Source: CAYPHJ01 sp964410485
Lineage (GTDB): Bacteria > Desulfobacterota > Binatia > UBA9968
Reading direction: 5' to 3'
NCBI GenBank assembly: GCA_964410485.1
Contig: CAYPHJ010000164.1
Span: 1 to 7,084 of the forward strand
Length of the DNA: 7,084 nucleotides
Shown here: piece after piece, positions 5,959 to 7,084 of the stretch
Layout of the letters: every line of letters starts with the position of its first letter
Numbering within the stretch: position 1 is the first letter of the stretch
Made by a program: the position numbers and the translations under genes
The notes under the pieces: model-generated
Seen by the model: the letters and a program-made list of their open reading frames with translations, nothing else
What the model was told of the DNA's origin: nothing
Database searches by the model: none

Positions 5959-5972
5959 GGTAACGGATTACC
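5959..5972. other. Inverted repeat touching the metallophosphoesterase start codon
   Basis: GGTAA (5959-5963) and TTACC (5968-5972) pair around CGGA, directly before the minus-strand start codon at 5958. No Shine-Dalgarno is visible there, so this small hairpin occupies the position where one should be. It might modulate translation or be an operator half-site, but at five base pairs it may be chance. Confidence 0.25.
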
Positions 5973-6019
5973 CGGTTTTAACCAGAGTGAGGAATCGTGA
6001 TGACAGCCGGCTTCGTTTG

Positions 6020-6166
6020 TCAGCCATTGTAGATGAGTCCGCTCTTCGATTGGTATAGGTCAAGAACATTTTTGGCTGCCTGGCGCTGTACGCCAAGTAC
6101 GATCTCGATTCCGCGAGCCTGCAGGTAGGCATGCGACTCCGGAAACACCGGGCCCTCGTCGAACCG
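6020..6166 (-). pseudogene. C-terminal remnant of an unidentified gene, no start codon
   Basis: In a minus-strand frame different from hsdM's, 48 residues up to a TGA at 6020-6022 look like genuine protein: FDEGPVFPESHAYLQARG, then IEIVLGVQRQAAKNVLDLY, then a GLIYNG end. Third codon positions are mostly G or C, unlike the overlapping hsdM-frame reading. The frame is open further upstream but turns arginine-rich and unconvincing, and I see no start codon. It is therefore probably the tail of a gene whose front was lost, or which was joined here when hsdM was truncated. A neighbouring frame (6180-6240) has a similarly plausible ILWTEFGGLSVAPVA stretch, which suggests a frameshift within one older gene. 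I do not recognise the family. Confidence 0.45.
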
Positions 6167-6237
6167 ACGCGCCGGGCGTCCTCGCGACGGGCGCCACAGA
6201 CAACCCGCCGAACTCCGTCCATAGGATCGCTCCCAAA

Positions 6238-7084
6238 CACATCGCCTTCGAGGCCGTGGACGGCGAGGTTCATGCGCGATAGAGCAGCGGTAGCGCCGAC
6301 CCGTTCCTGTCCATGTAGGGACAACTCACGGCTTGGCTCACCTGAGTAAACCGCGAGTCCCTCACCCCTTCCCTCTCCCACTGGGAGAGGGCGACGCCCC
6401 GCGACCGGTGAGGGTGACGAAGTCTTGTGCTCCTGGACGAACCGTGCGCTCTGTACGAACATGCCGCCGGAGCCGGATGCGAGATCAAGCAAGCGGCCGT
6501 GAAAAGGCTCGATGATCTCGACGATCAAACGGACGATGCTGCTCGGCGTGAAAAATTCTCCGCCCTTCTGTCCTTCCGTGCGCGCGAACTCGGCGAGGAA
6601 ATATTCGTAGATCCGGCCGAAGGCGTCGAATTCCAGGCTGTGGGGAATCTCGGAAACCTTCTTGAGCAGCTCTTTTAATAATGTGCTGTTGAAAATCTGA
6701 TAGGTGCGCGGCAGCACGCCGGCGAGCTGCGGATTGTGCTTCTCGATTTCCGCCATTGCCTCGTTGATTTCTTTGCCGACGTTCTCGCCCTCGGGGAGGT
6801 TGAGCAGTCGATCATAGCGAGCGTTGGGAGTGAGGTAGATGACGCCGTCGGCGTGGTATGCACCTGGATCATCGATGCGTGACGGCCCACGTCGCGACGA
6901 ACTCGCGGATTTTTCCAACTGTGCTCGACGCTTGGCAAATCGTGCTTCCGCAAAACGCAGAAAGATGAGCCCCAGGACAGGCGTTGAATACTGCGCCGAG
7001 GTCAAGCCGGAATTGGCACGAAGCTGATCCGCCGCCTCCCACAGACGCTTTTCAAGCGTGTGATTCGCGTTATCTCGCTCAGAT
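6238..7084 (-). pseudogene. hsdM: Type I restriction-modification DNA methyltransferase subunit HsdM, truncated and repeat-invaded
   Basis: Reading in from the right edge (first full codon at 7083), the minus strand encodes HsdM almost from its start. The N-terminal helical domain has NHTLEKRLWEAADQLRANSG, then YSTPVLGLIFLRFAEARF. The methylase domain follows, with GGEFFTPSSIVRLIVEIIEP (about residues 174-193) and the AdoMet-binding motif I, DLASGSGGMF (about 200-209). In-frame residues of about 221-248 (6340-6423) come from a palindromic repeat and have no place in the family. Homology resumes at ELSLHGQE and MNLAVHGLEGDV, then stops at about 6238. The catalytic NPPF/Y motif and the C-terminal half of a usually about 500-residue protein are missing; the frame drifts on as non-homologous sequence to a TAA at 5968-5970. 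No hsdS follows. Methylation activity is not expected. hsdR or other parts may lie beyond the right edge. Confidence 0.85.
6359..6414. repeat. Palindromic interspersed repeat inside hsdM
   Basis: The inner arms CCCTCTCCC (6371-6379) and GGGAGAGGG (6383-6391) are perfect around ACT. The outer arms CCCTCACC (6359-6366) and GGTGAGGG (6407-6414) are also perfect. This architecture is a well-known dispersed intergenic repeat type in many proteobacteria and uncultured phyla. Here it lies within the hsdM methylase domain and is read through in frame, giving a proline-, glycine- and arginine-rich insert. Only one copy is in the window. Confidence 0.85.

Noticed and set aside
6359..6414. Palindromic repeat considered as a terminator or CRISPR repeat
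   Set aside because: A single copy with no spacers, no U-run and a position inside hsdM. It fits a dispersed palindromic repeat better.

Overview
This window has the look of an uncultured, soil- or sediment-type bacterium, moderately GC-rich by eye. Two signals point that way. It carries several orphan solute-binding proteins of the PF04392 (ABC_sub_bind) and TctC/Bug families, which are massively expanded in uncultured proteobacterial, Desulfobacterota-like, Rokubacteria and NC10-type genomes. It also has degenerate short repeats between genes and a CCCTCTCCC/GGGAGAGGG palindromic repeat. The sequence alone does not fix the taxon.

Layout, left to right. At the left edge is the 5' end of a minus-strand PF04392 binding protein (1-217). 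Divergent from it is a tight plus-strand pair: a DUF5678-like small protein (330-566) overlapping by 10 bases a retropepsin-like aspartic protease (557-958). A T-rich degenerate repeat region separates this pair from a complete, convergent minus-strand PF04392 binding protein (1071-2054). The next 540 bases hold a cluster of inverted repeats that fold best as plus-strand RNA, one doubtful ORF (2392-2691) and a probable tiny membrane protein (2600-2743). A complete TctC/Bug binding protein follows (2999-4084). Convergent with it is a 591-aa membrane-anchored metallophosphoesterase on the minus strand (4183-5958). The right end is a decayed type I restriction-modification locus on the minus strand. 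An hsdM N-terminal region runs off the right edge, carries an in-frame palindromic repeat inside its methylase domain, and loses homology before the NPPF catalytic motif. An out-of-frame, unidentified coding remnant follows it.

The genes do not form one pathway. The three binding proteins lie without permease or ATPase genes, so they presumably act with transport partners elsewhere. The DUF5678/retropepsin pair is the clearest functional unit, because the two genes are translationally coupled. The most unusual features are the repeat-invaded, truncated hsdM, the unknown coding fragment beside it, and the hairpin-rich intergenic region at 2184-2345.
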